Notes under the pieces: generated by a model
What the model saw: only the letters and a program-made list of their open reading frames with translations
What the model was told of the DNA's origin: nothing
The model's database searches: none
Assembly: GCA_029844215.1 (NCBI GenBank)
Contig: CM056733.1
Coordinates: 13,079,501 to 13,143,500, forward strand
Length of the DNA: 64,000 nt
DNA from: Przewalskia tangutica
Taxonomy: Eukaryota; Streptophyta; Magnoliopsida; Solanales; Solanaceae
Reading direction: 5' to 3'
Program-made: the position numbers and the translations under genes
Shown here: positions 10,855 through 22,164 of the stretch, piece after piece
Layout: every line of letters begins with the position of its first letter
How positions within the stretch are numbered: the first letter of the stretch is position 1

Positions 10855-13800
10855 TGTTACACCCCGTATTTACAGGACATGTTTTAAGGACGTACGTAAG
10901 AACTCATAAGCGTCAAGATTGGAGACTTGTAAAAATTTAGCGAAATTAAGGAATTGTCGGAAAACGTATTATTGTGACGAATGGGAGGGCGACACATGTC
11001 ACCCCCCTTAGAAAGCCTTGGACGAAATTGATCATGGACAAAAGGGTCATTTGACCCTTGTTAGGAAGACAAGTCTTGCTAGCCTTAGAGCTTGACAACA
11101 TTGACCAAGTCAAAGACCCCACTTTAGTCTTGATATTTGTTAAGACCTCATCCAAACCACCCATTTGTTTAGATCTTAATCCTCCTTTACACTATATTAT
11201 ACTAGTAGTGCAAGACAAGCTTAACACTTAGAATATTTTTTCACAAAAATTGAAGAACAAAGAGGCTTAGCTCTCGGGTTTGGGTCCAAGAAAAAGAGAA
11301 ATTTTTTGTTAGTTGTCCATTAAGCTTCACACTTTAAACCAAGGTTCCTTAGTGTATTGTGAGTGTATCTCAATAGAAAAATCTCAGAAAAAGATAGTTT
11401 TGGGTTAGTCAAAGTGAAAACCTAGTGGCTTTCTAGGTTTTGGATTGAAAGTTTGAAGGAAAGTTGTTGGTATGGTTCTAAGGGTCTCAGTAGCGGATTG
11501 AAGTATCTTGAGGAGGCTCTAAGTTGCTAAGGAAGCGATTCGGATTGGAAGTTGGACTAAGAATCGTTGAGGTATAATCTTGTTCTTTGAGTGTTTCACG
11601 ATTATTTATATTGTTGTTAGCTTTACTTGTTGCTAGCATGAGGTATATGTGTTGAAGTTTATATGGATTATGGATTGATTGTAGCCTTGGAAATCCGAAA
11701 TGTAATGTAAGCCATGTTAAGTTGGATTACAATTTTAGTCGTTATTAGAATCGTCGCATGTTTTTGACTTGGAGATTATAGTAGTTATAATCGTTTGCGA
11801 CTTGATATCATGTTAGGCTAATAACTTGGATTGAAATGGAAATTGGATAAATTGGTATTGTTGAACTCAGGTGGCGAATTTGTACTTGTAGTTTGTAGTA
11901 GTTGGTATTTATTTGTATTGGACTACCTTATAGATTGTGGTGAGCCAATTGGGGCTGTTTGGTTATTGTATTCGGCCTTGAAAAAGGTGGCAAAGTTAGT
12001 AGAAACAAAGGAGGTTCTGTCCGATTTTCCGTAGAATTGGTGACTTAGCACTTAGAATAATTCTACGTATGAAGTGAGAGGTTAATGGGCGTATTGTGAC
12101 CATTATAGGTTGAAGTACTAAGTATAGCGTGCCACTACTTGGAGAGTGGAATAGCTATCAAGATTGAAGTACTTTGGAGCATTTTGCTACTTGTCGACAA
12201 TCGTCGCGAGGTATGTGAACCTCTTCCTTCCTTTGGCATGATTCTAGGTATGGAATATACTTGTGGTATCATTTCATGTTTCCTTACTCTTAGAAGTTAA
12301 GAGGTAGTTATGTGATTTACTCTATGTAGAACTTTTCCTATCTTTTGAGCATGACTAGTTGCACGTATGTAGTACGGTAGGCGTCTGAACTATGACATTC
12401 TTTACTTGTTTTATGTAATGCCAAGTCGGGTGGGTTAGAGATTAACTCACTTCTTTGAAAATAGTAAGGATGTCTTAAGTTGATTTTAAAGTTAAGGGAC
12501 TTGAAGAGTTTTAAAGTATGTGATACTTGTTCGTTTTAAGCCTATAAGTCCCTTGGATAGGAAATGGGTTATGGCTAAGGTATAAAGTGAATATAACGGC
12601 TTTATGGGAAGTTAGTTATATTTGCCTGCTGGAAAGATAAATGACTTGACTGTAGTGAAAAGGCACCTTGATTTTCTGGCATCGCTTGCCTAAGGTTTTA
12701 TAAGAAAAGAAGTCACTTGTTTTTAGAAATGGTAATTGTATTTCTAAAAATGTATTGTGACTTGTCTTGAAAGACGGATAGGACTTGATACTATAGTTGT
12801 TAGTATGCAGGAAGTTGTAATTGAAAAAGAGTCTTTCTAAAGGAGTAGAGGCGCGTGAACGTTGGGTTAAATTCGGATACTATATGACATTATCGACCCG
12901 GGAATGGTAGGCGGTATACCTATCTGAGGCGGACTATATGACATTATCGACCGAGAATGGGCGGCGGTATACCTATCTGAGCGGACTATATGACATTATC
13001 GACCGAGAATGGGCGGGCGATATACTATCTGAGGCGGTATATGACGTGCTCGACCGAGAATGGGCGGGCGATATACTATCTGAGCGGACTATATGACATT
13101 ATCGACCGGGAATGGGCGGGCGGATACCTATACGGGCGAACTATATGACATTATCGACCGAGAATGGGCGAGGCGGTATACTATCTGGGCGGACTATATG
13201 ACATTATCGACCGAGAATGGCGGGCGGTATACCTTCTGCAGGCGCACTAGATGACATTATCGACCCGAGTTGGGGGCGGCGATATACTTTCGCGCACTAT
13301 GTGACCTTGATCGCGTCTAGATTGGTAGGGTAGTATAGGTGCCCTCGCCAAAAAGGGCGGTTTATACTTATGAAAGATAAGTGAGTTATATAGTAATGAA
13401 CTTAATGATTTTTTTCTAAAATATGCGTAAGAAAGTGGTAGTAAATTTTATTAAGAATGGAAAAGATAATAAGTGCGATTAAGTTCATAAGTGGTAATGA
13501 CACGGCGGGATCTGGTATGTATTGTTTTATACTTGTCCTTGTCATTCTTTTATGCGATTATGATACATTTCTTGTGCGTTATTTACATTCCATATTTACT
13601 GTTATCTTGACCCCGCCGAAGTGCGTTCATGCCATGAGTTTAGGTACCAGGTTGGTGATCCTTGCTCTTAGGATCTCGGTTGATTTTGGGAAAAAGCTCC
13701 ATTTGCTCGGAGGCTTTATCTCTTGATGCAGTTTTCCACAAGTAGTAGATTCATGTATATTCGGGGTATGGCGGGGCCTGTCCCGCCCGCGATTGTTCGA

Positions 13801-14014
13801 TTGTTATTCACAAGTGCAGTATTCACATATGTGGATGGGTGTAAAGCAAGTTGTACTTTTGATTATGTTTATATTATGGAAGCGGCGATCGGCTAGCACA
13901 TTACGTTTTATTTACACATGTGTTTATGTTGTGTATGTTCATTTGCTATTCTCGATGTATACAGGCAGGGTACCCGGGTAGGGCACGATCGCGACCGAGG
14001 GTCGGGTCGTGACA
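10855..14014 (+). repeat. LTR C (5' LTR, 3160 bp)
   Basis: It begins TGTTACACCCCGTATTTACAG and ends GGGTCGTGACA. Features are the U3 palindrome at about 10983-11006, a TATA-like ACTATATTATA at 11191, a splice-donor-like site at 11572, a minisatellite of about 53 bp at 12880-13310 and the hairpin block at about 13610-13800. Confidence 0.93.
12880..13310 (+). repeat. Minisatellite in LTR C, about 53-bp unit, 8-9 copies
   Basis: Units begin CTATATGACATTATCGACCG at 12880, 12934, 12986, about 13037, 13089, 13141, 13194, 13246 and 13296 (last one partial). The fourth unit is a variant reading GACGTGCTCGACC, and the same variant is fourth in LTR D. Confidence 0.9.
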
Positions 14015-14018
14015 AAAG

Positions 14019-14030
14019 TGGTATCGAGCG
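14019..14030 (+). other. Primer-binding site of element C-D
   Basis: TGGTATCGAGCG, four bases after the LTR, resembles the site complementary to the 3' end of initiator tRNA-Met (TGGTATCAGAGC, intact at 40175-40186) with one base lost. Confidence 0.75.
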
Positions 14031-14211
14031 ATTAGTCCTCGGAAAGTGTCTGAGCACCGTGTCTAGTAGAGTCTTGATTATCGGTGTGTTGTGCACCACA
14101 TCTATGTCGAGTGCGAGACATTTAGGATTGGTTTCCATTCTTCTCTCTGCGAGATCGTGCGATGAGAGTGTCTTATTAGGTTGAATCCTCGACTATTCTT
14201 ATGAAACGGCT

Positions 14212-15432
14212 ATGCCTCGCGGAAGCGACGAGGCGAGAAGGGCAAAGCGGCGGAGGCGCGATGGTCTGTGAAGAGTTACGAGTCGAACACGAACTATGCA
14301 CGAGGTAGTAAGCGGGTCGTGAGTTCAGCCACCGGCGGTATTAGAGGCCGAGGCGGCGGTAGCTCGAGGTTGGTACGAGCCTCGATTCGCGGCCGGTCTT
14401 GAGTATAGAACTACGAGGAAGCGGTCCGATTATTGGCCGATATAGTAGTCGAGCGTAGCCGAGAGCGAGCAACCCACCCAGAGCCGGCGATTTACGTATT
14501 AGGGATTTTCTAGGATGTCATCCTTTGAGTTTTATGGTTAGTGCGATGAGGATCGCGGGAGTTCATTCGGCGGCTGACGGACCACGCGAGTTCTTAGGGC
14601 TTGAGACGAGTGCATTACGCTAGCCTCCTCTGGGTTCTGTGACGTCGCGTTGAGGTAGTTTAGTCGTGGTTGCTTTCGAGAGGTGATGATGCTCGTCCGG
14701 TTTGGGATGAGTTCACGAGGCCTTTCTTGGTCACTTTTTGCCTCACGAGATGAGAGAGCCCGTGTTGATAGGTTCTTATCATTGAGGCGAGAATGGGAGG
14801 ACCATCAGTACACCACAGAGTTTGACTCGTTGGCTAGGTATCGCGCACTATTGTGGCTAACATGGCCGATAGAGTCCATCGCTATGTTATGGGACTAGGC
14901 CGTTATATGATCCTTTGCTTGCACAGGAGTGGCCCTTGACCGAGAATGGATATTGCCGGAGATCTGAACATATGCGAGGGGATTGAGGCGGGGAGAGAGA
15001 GGGCCGACCAGACGAGCCAGCCAGAGGCGAGCAGCGAGGTTGGGGTGATATTCGGCGGAGAGCCTGGCGAGCTAGGTCTGATTCAGCCAACACGAGTGCA
15101 CCTCGCGATTTTCCGGGGTTTCCACAACCGGGAATGCGAGGCGGTCAGTCTCTGAAGCAGTCTCGGGAGATGGGGTTCGGTCGATCGAGGCCACCTTTGA
15201 CTCAATGTGCCCAGTGTGGTAGGTTACATTCTGGGGTATGTCGCGCCGTTACGGTGATTGTTTTTCTTGTGGTCGTCTAGGCCATATGTTAAGAGAGTGT
15301 CCTTATAGAGGGTCTGGTGGGACAACACGACTCTTGGATCGATTTGCGGGTTCTTCGCCTTCACTAGCTAGGCGGGATGTTCATGCACGCAAACAGCCGT
15401 GGCGAGAAGTCGTGGTGGGAGTTCCATTTTAG
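14212..15432 (+). pseudogene. gag with zinc knuckle (element C-D)
   Basis: Gag forms the cytoplasmic particle that packages element RNA. The ATG at 14212 starts ATGCCTCGCGGAAG, equivalent to the MPPRKAT start of the gag at 39984. Capsid-region pieces follow in several frames (14683-14898 resembles the ...RFL.LR..EW.TEFDSLARY region of the gag at 38704-39759). A CCHC knuckle CFSCGRLGHMLRECP is read at 15259-15303. The tail ends near 15432. Stops and frameshifts are spread throughout, so Gag must have been supplied in trans, or the reading is degraded by sequence error. Confidence 0.75.
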
Positions 15433-15740
15433 CGGTCCTTGAACCGCTATATGATTCAGTATGTCTTTGGCCTTTAGAAACTTGTTTACATGATAAGTTA
15501 TGGTATGTTTAAGTTTTATGAGCAGTTATATTGAGACTATGTATATGTTAGAAGGAGTTGGAAATGCGAAAAGATAATCCCTTTTTGGGCTTATGACGGA
15601 CGAGATATGTGGAGTGCGAGTATTAAGGCCATGTGTGGCATTGTTGGTATGTCGGGGGTGGTGAAAGGAAACTATGTTGTTAATTTTAAGTTTGACTCCG
15701 AAAGAACATTCGAGGACGAATGTTTCTAAGGGGGGAAGAA
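15433..15740 (+). other. Short non-coding interior and PPT of element C-D
   Basis: About 300 bp without a frame lies between gag and the 3' LTR. It ends with the inverted repeat CATTCGAGGACGAATG and the purine tract AAGGGGGGAAGAA immediately before LTR D. Confidence 0.75.
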
Positions 15741-18700
15741 TGTTACACCCCGTATTTACAGGACATGTTTTAAGGACGTACGTAAGAACTCATAAGCGTC
15801 AAGATTGGAGACTTGTAAAAATTTAGCGAAATTAAGGAATTGTCGGAAAACGTATTATTGTGACGAATGGGAGGGCGACACATGTCACCCCCCCTTAGAA
15901 AGCCTTGGACGAAATTGATCATGGACAAAAGGGTCATTTGACCCTTGTTAGGAAGACAAGTCTTGCTAGCCTTAGAGCTTGACAACATTGACCAAGTCAA
16001 AGACCCCACTTTAGTCTTGATATTTGTTAAGACCTCATCCAAACCACCCATTTGTTTAGATCATAATCCTCCTTTACACTATATTATACTAGTAGTGCAA
16101 GACAAGCTTAACACTTAGAATATTTTTTCACAAAAATTGAAGAACAAAGAGGCTTAGCTCTCGGGTTTGGGTCCAAGAAAAAGAGAATTTTTTTGTTAGT
16201 TGTCCATTAAGCTTCACACTTTAAACCAAGGTTCCTTAGTGTATTGTGAGTGTATCTCAATAGAAAAATCTCGGAAAAAGATAGTTTTCGGGTTAGTCGC
16301 AAAGTGAAAACCTAGTGGCTTTCTAGGTTTTGGATTGAAAGTTTGAAGGAAAGTTGTTGGTATGGTTCTAAGGGTCTCAAGTAGCGGATTGAAGTATCTT
16401 GAGGAGGCTCTAAGTTGCTAAGGAGCGATTTCGGATTGGAAGTTGGACTAAGAATCATTGAGGTATAATCTTGTTCTTTGAGTGTTTCACGATTATTTAT
16501 ATTGTTGTTAGCTTTACTTGTTGCTAGCATGAGGTATATGTGTTGAAGTTTATATGGATTATGGATTGATTGTAGCCTTGGAAATCCGAAATGTAATGTA
16601 AGCCATGTTAAGTTGGATTACAATTTTAGTCGTTATTAGAATCGTCGCATGTTTTTGACTTGGAGATTATAGTAGTTATAATCGTTTGCGACTTGATATC
16701 ATGTTAGGCTAATAACTTGGATTGAAATGGAAATTGGATAAGAATTGGTATTGTTGAACTCAAGGTGGCCGAATTTGTACTTGTAGTTTGTAGTAGTTGG
16801 TATTTATTTGTATTGGACTACCTTATAGATTGTGGTGAGCCAATTGGGGCTGTTTAGTTATTGTATTCGGCCTTGAAAAGGTGGCAAAGTTAGTAGAAAC
16901 AAAGGAGGTTCTGTCAGATTTTAGTAGAATTGGTGACTTAGCACTTAGAATAATTCTCATTATGAAGTGAGAGGTTCATGGACGTATTGTGCCCATTATA
17001 GGTTGAAGTACTCAGTAGCGCGTAGCCTACTTGGAGAGTGGAATAGCTCTCAAGATGGAAGTCCTTTGGAGCATTTTGCTACTGGTCGACAATCGTCGCT
17101 AGGTATGTGAACCTCTTATTCCTTTGGCATGATTCTAGGTATGGAATATACTTGTGGTATCATTTCATGTTTCCTTACTCTTAGAAGTTAAGAGGTAGTT
17201 ATGTGATTTACTCTATGTAGAACTTTTCCTATCTTTTGAGCATGACTAGTTGCGTATGTAGTGCGGTGAGCGTCTGAGACTATGACATTCTTTACTTGTT
17301 TTATGTAATGCCAAGTCGGGTGGGTTAGAGATTAACTCACTTCTTTGAAAATAGTAAGGATGTCTTAAGTTGATTTTAAAGTTAAGGGACTTGAAGAGTT
17401 TTAAAGTATGTGATACTTGTTCCGTTTTAAACGTATAAGTCCCTTGGATAGGAAATTGGTTATGGCTAAGGTATAAAGTGAATATAACGGCTTTATGGGA
17501 AGTTAGTTATATTTGCCTTATGGAAAGATAAATGACTTGACTTTAGTGAAAAGGCAACTTGATTTCTGACGGCATCGCTTGCCTAAGGTTTTATAAGAAA
17601 AGAAGTCACTTGTTTTTAGAAATGGTAATTGTATTTCTAAAATGTATTGTGACTTGTCTTGAAAAACGGATAGGACTTGATACTATAGTTGTTAGTATCG
17701 GGAAGTTGTAATTGAAAAGAGTCTTTCTAAAGGAGTAGAGGCGCGTGATACGTTGGGTTAAATTCGGATACTATATGACATTATCGACCGAGAATGGTAG
17801 GCGGTATACCTATCTGGCGGACTATATGACATTATCGACCGAGAATGGGCGGGCGGTATACCTATCACAGGCGGACTATATGACATTATCGACCGAGAAT
17901 GGGCGGCGATATACCTATCACGGGCGGTATATGACGTGCTCGACCGAGAATGGGCGGGCGATATACCTATCTGAGCGGACTATATGACATTATCGACCGA
18001 GAATGGGCGGGCGAGATACCTATCTGAGCGCACTATATGACATTATCGACCGAGAATGGGCGGGCGATATACCTGAGCGGACTATATGACATTATCGACC
18101 GAGAATGGCGAGCGGTATACCTTCTGAGCGGACTAGATGACATTATCGACCGAGTTGGGCGAGGCGGTATACCTTTGCAGGCGGACTATGTGACCTTGAT
18201 CGCGTCTGGGTGGGCCGGGTAGTATAGGTGCCCCTCCTTAAAGGGCCGGTTTATACTTATGAAAGATAAGTGAGTTATATAGTAATGAACTTAATGATTT
18301 TTTTTCTAAAAATGTACGTAAGAAAGTGGCTGTAAATTTTATTAAGAATGGAAAAGATAATAGGGTGCGATTAAGTTCATAAGTGGTAATGACACGGCAG
18401 GATCTGGTATGTATTGTTTTATACTTGTCCTTGTCATTCTTTTGTACAGTTATGATCACATTTCTTGTCGTTATTTACTGTTCCATATTAAATTTTGTTA
18501 TGCTTGACCGCCCGGGCTGCGTTAAATGCCGCGAGTTTAGGTACCCAGTTGGTGATCCTTGCTCTTAGGATCTCGGTTGATTTTGGGAAAAAGCTCCATT
18601 TGCTCGGAGGCTTTATCTCTTGTGCAGTTTTCCACAGTAGTAGATTCATGTATATTCGGGGTATGGCGGGGCCTGTCCGCCACGATTGTTCGATTGTTAT

Positions 18701-18905
18701 TCCTAAGTGCGTATTCACGTATGTGGATGGGTGTAGAAGCAGAGTTGTAATTTTGATTATGTTTATATTATGGAAGCGGCTGATCGGCTAGCACATTCGT
18801 TTTATTTACACATGTGTTTATGTTGTGTATGTTCCATTGCTATTCTCGATGTATACAGGCAGGTACCCGGGTAGGGCACCGATCGCGGCCAGGTCGGTCG
18901 TGACA
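15741..18905 (+). repeat. LTR D (3' LTR, 3165 bp)
   Basis: This is a near-identical partner of LTR C. The U3 palindrome is at 15871-15894, the TATA-like site at about 16079, the donor-like site at 16463, the minisatellite at 17771-18200 and the hairpin block at about 18500-18690. It ends GGTCGTGACA, next to the TSD copy ATGAG. Confidence 0.93.
17771..18200 (+). repeat. Minisatellite in LTR D, about 53-bp unit, 8-9 copies
   Basis: Same unit and order as the array in LTR C, starting at 17771, 17822, 17876, about 17928, 17980, 18033, 18082, 18133 and 18185. Reading frames across it encode repeated YMTLSTENGR-like peptides with no biological meaning. Confidence 0.9.
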
Positions 18906-18910
18906 ATGAG
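18906..18910 (+). repeat. Target duplication ATGAG (right) of element C-D
   Basis: It pairs with 10850-10854 and is followed by AGGCTGAGAAATGAG, the continuation of LINE ORF1. Confidence 0.95.
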
Positions 18911-19186
18911 AGGCTGAGAAATGAGACAAGGCATGCTGAAAAAGATACACCATCTGACCCGCAAACTCTTCTAGATGTGGGTACTGGTAAAAGTACTACG
19001 GACGAGTTTATCCACGCAACACGTTGCATAAACTTTGAGCGCGGAGAACATAGCCTAGTTGGGGCTACTGCCTTGACTTCTAACAATAAGGAAGAGGGAT
19101 GGAAAGAAGTTATTTCAAGAAAGAATATCAGTTTGGGGAAAAATGCAAAGTGCGGAGGTGCTACTAAAACCTCCATTGTTTCCTAA
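18911..19186 (+). pseudogene. LINE ORF1 C-terminus (copy 1)
   Basis: This continues the frame broken at 10854. It has an acidic/basic tail with EEGWKEVISRKNISLGK and stops at TAA 19184-19186. In copy 2 the same TAA overlaps the ORF2 ATG as TAATG. Here the sequence is TAACG, so the ORF2 start codon is lost. Confidence 0.85.
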
Positions 19187-19877
19187 CGAAAATTCTTTGT
19201 TGGAATGTCGAACACTGCGGACAAAGGGATAGGGCAGCCACACAAACTCTTGTGTGCGAGGCTTTCTAAACAACATGATATGGCATTGGTTTGCCTAATA
19301 GAAACTAAATTCACTCGAACACAATTTGGACTCTTTTTACTTAAAGATTCTTTGCTTGGAAATTTTGCTCCAATATAGATTTCATTGATGGCGGAAGAAT
19401 GCTAGTACTATGGGACCCCTCCAGAGTTAGTTGTGATGTGCTTGGAATGGACTCTCAACATATCCATGTCCAAGCACGGTGTAACATATCTCAAGTATCC
19501 TTTCTTGCTACGTTTGTGTATCCGGTATATAGCATTCCGGAAAGAAGGAAACTTTGGCATCATCTTACCCACCTGGGCACTAGAATTGTCATGCCTTGGA
19601 TGATCATTGGAGATTTTAACACTTATTGCTACCCTCAAGATAAGGCCGGTGGTCCTCCTCTCACGCCTTATGCACTTAGGGACCTTGGGGAATTCAGAAT
19701 AGCTCACGGACTCGATGACACTCCTTCTACGGGTTCCTTCTACACTTTGACGAATGGCACAATATGGTCCAAGCTAGATAGAGTGTTAATGAATCAACAT
19801 TGGAGTGACTTGAACCTAGAGTGCTCAACCAACTTTTTGCCTATGGAACCAGTCTCGGACCATTGCTCCATGATTGC
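19186..19877 (+). pseudogene. LINE ORF2 endonuclease fragment (copy 1)
   Basis: This is the exonuclease-endonuclease-phosphatase (EEP) domain that nicks target DNA. KILCWNV opens the domain. IIGDFNTYCYPQDKAGG, a serine/threonine strand with DRVLMNQHW and the SDHC motif near the end are all visible, the last two thirds in one frame (19399-19877). The start codon is ACG instead of ATG, a frameshift lies near 19340, and the sequence switches at 19877 into gag DNA of an LTR element. No RT follows, so this copy is dead. Confidence 0.88.
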
Positions 19878-20935
19878 CACGATGCGGAGGCGAGAGGAGA
19901 TGGGTTACTGAGTTAGCCCGATTATTGGCGAGTCGTGGCGAACGTGAGATAGGCGGGCCAGCGGTTCCGGAGCGCCGATGGTTCACCCCAGATCGGATAG
20001 TTTGAGGCTACAAGACTTTCTGAGATGTAGCCCGCCAGAGTTCTACGGGTCGAGGCCTGAGGATGATCCGCAGGAGTTCATCCAAGCGATTCTGACGGAT
20101 CGTAGAGTGATCAAGGCTTGAGACCGAGTCGGTGGTCTTAGGTTCGCGTCGGTGCGTGATACCGCGATCGTGGTTTTGATCCGTGGGAGCTGTCGGGAGA
20201 GAATGCACTTCCACCGTTTGGGATGAGTTCTCGGGGCATTTCTTGCACATTTCTTGCCTCCACAGATGAGGAGGCTCGGTAAACAGTTGCGATGTTGAGG
20301 CGAGCGAGCGTCTGATTGAAGTACAATGTGAGTTCGACTCATTGGCTCGGTATGCCCCCATTGTAATGGCGATATGGAGGGCGAGTACACCGCTACGTTA
20401 CGGGTTAGATGATTACTTGGCGAGGCTTGTTGGTGTAGCTCTTGGTAGGGCATGGACATTGCCGCATGCGAGCTTATGCGCTTGGGGTGAAGAGCGGAGA
20501 AGGTCGGCGGAATGACGAATCAGCGAAGAGGCGAGAACAACGAGGTCCTTTGGTGACTTTCGAGGCGACCGCCTCCGCGGCGAGCTAGTTTTGTACCTCT
20601 GCCGGTCAGAGTGGTCCTCGCAACCTTGAGCATCGAGTATTCGGGAAGCGGTCGAGCTCGAGGTTGAGTTTCGAGGAAGTAAGGGTGTTGGCGGATGCGA
20701 TCACCCTACCTCGGTGTGGTCGATGTGGTAGACCGCATTTGGAAGTGTCGTGGTGCCAATGGAGCTTGTTATTTTTGGCCAACGGGGCCATTTTGCGAAC
20801 TGTCCAGGCAAGGTAGCACGGATGTTACGACTCGACCTTCAGATCGATGGCTGGTTCATCACGCCTACGATTATCGCCTGCGTAGCGGGCCTATGATTAG
20901 AGTAGCGGTGGATACGGTATATCTTTAACCTCTAG
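19878..20935 (+). pseudogene. gag fragment, extra internal copy upstream of LTR F
   Basis: It aligns with 25053-26100, the gag of element F-G, beginning inside the N-terminal region (MGY.ELARLLASR). Recognisable pieces are the ARLLA helix, PPEFYGS, the capsid region and a knuckle-like region at 20715-20800. Many frameshifts are present. The left end is a sharp, non-homologous join to LINE ORF2 at 19877, with no LTR. It is the left remnant of a tandem LTR-internal-LTR-internal-LTR array. Confidence 0.75.
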
Positions 20936-21757
20936 AGTTTTGGTATGCTTGTTATGATGATCACATTATTGTGTGCTATGTACGGATAGCGTGGTGTTAA
21001 TTGTGAGTTAGAAAACCTGGTTAGTTGGAAGGATAAGTATGGGGGCGTGGTAAGTGTGGACCTTAGACTATTTTCACGATTGAGACCTTAGAGGTAGGTA
21101 AATCGTCTTGTGTAAAGATTTATTTTATGTTTGACCTTTATCGAGTGCGTAGTATCGTGGAGTTGTTGTGGGAATTCCTTGGGTTGTGTAAAATGGAAGT
21201 GGTAGCTTTCATGATGTGAATTAGTAAGATTGTTCGTGTCGAGAGCGGGGTTTAAGCGATTGTGGGGTCGGGTTGAGGACCGTTCGCGGGTCAACCGCAG
21301 CCGGTTGTGGTGGGGTCGGTTCGAGTGGTCCGCCGGTGGTAGGGTCACAAGGATGCTAGGCCCGAGTTTAGTTAACCATCGTATGAGTTCGTGGATATGT
21401 TCGACCAGAAGCGGTTCGTGAAGGCCGGGAATGACCTTAAAGAAGATTGAGGTTAGTAAGATGACCAAGTTTGGAGGTAGTGACTCCGCTTTTGAAGCAA
21501 GCGATGGCGAAGTATGCGCGTCTGAGAACACTAGAACCTCAGGGATCGCATGCAGTTCGGTACCATTTGTTGGGTCGCCGGAGTGACACTAGAACCTCGC
21601 GGCAAAGTGACAAAAGTGGTATCGCACGACGAGTAAGGAAGGAAGAGAACGTGTGTTGTTTCGTGGCCAAGCTGTGGCGTTGGCAACTTGTTAGAGGAAT
21701 TTCATCGATATCCGTCTTGAGAAGGAACATTCGGGCGAATGTTTCTAAGGAGGAGAA
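20936..21757 (+). other. Non-coding interior block plus PPT (upstream copy)
   Basis: This 0.8 kb without a frame is nearly the same as 26100-26921 and, on the other strand, related to 38670-37702 in element V. It contains an internal LTR-end/PBS-like stretch at 21542-21624. It ends with AACATTCGGGCGAATGTT and the purine tract before LTR F. Confidence 0.7.
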
Positions 21758-22156
21758 TGTTATACCCGTATTTCCAGTATGCGTGGAGGCGTGCGTCTGT
21801 TTGAGACTTAAAGTTAGGCATGTTTGAAATTTTGTGCACAACACGATTAAAGTCGTTTTTCGGAAGCGTTTTACTAAACTGCGAAGGAAAATTCGGCTAT
21901 GTCGTTTTGTATTTTTGCGGATTTTTCCGGCGGCGGAACATTTTTGGGCCAACGAGGGTGACACTTGTCACCCTCAGTGATTTGGGTAGGCAAAGGGGGC
22001 GTCTCCCCTTGGATTGGGCCTTATTTTGGCCTTGTTTTGTGCCTTGTTTTGGTCCATGTTTTGTGGAGTAGGGGTTAGGGTGCACTTGGCTTGATCAAGG
22101 CCTTACACTTGCCTTGCACAGGGCTTGATCTTGTCCATTGGTTGGCCCTAGCTTCC

Positions 22157-22164
22157 TATAAATA
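22157..22164 (+). promoter_or_regulatory. TATA box of LTR F
   Basis: TATAAATA followed by CCCACTCCC lies 399 bp from the LTR start. The same sequence and spacing occur in LTR G (27320) and LTR K (50110). Confidence 0.7.

Larger units (their letters stand above)
10855..18905 (+). mobile_element. Complete gag-only LTR retrotransposon (LTR C - gag - LTR D)
   Basis: The structure is 5' LTR of 3160 bp, PBS, 1.7-kb interior with a degraded gag, PPT and 3' LTR of 3165 bp, with a perfect 5-bp target duplication. The two LTRs are nearly identical apart from small indels, so the insertion is recent. There is no protease, RT, RNase H or integrase anywhere in the interior. LINE copy 2 lacks it, so it inserted after the LINE segment was duplicated, or into only one copy. 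Confidence 0.93.

Noticed and set aside
11831..12034. 67-residue hydrophobic frame as a small membrane protein gene
   Set aside because: It lies in LTR C leader sequence. The LTR D copy (about 16726-16930) is broken by indels and no independent support exists.
14015..14035. A tRNA gene near the LTR (tRNA-Met-like bases)
   Set aside because: Only the 12-base primer-binding complement is present. No cloverleaf can be drawn.
17745..18222. Open frames encoding repeated YMTLSTENGR-like peptides
   Set aside because: They read straight through the 53-bp minisatellite of LTR D. The period is near a multiple of three only in places and the same DNA in LTR C has no such frame.
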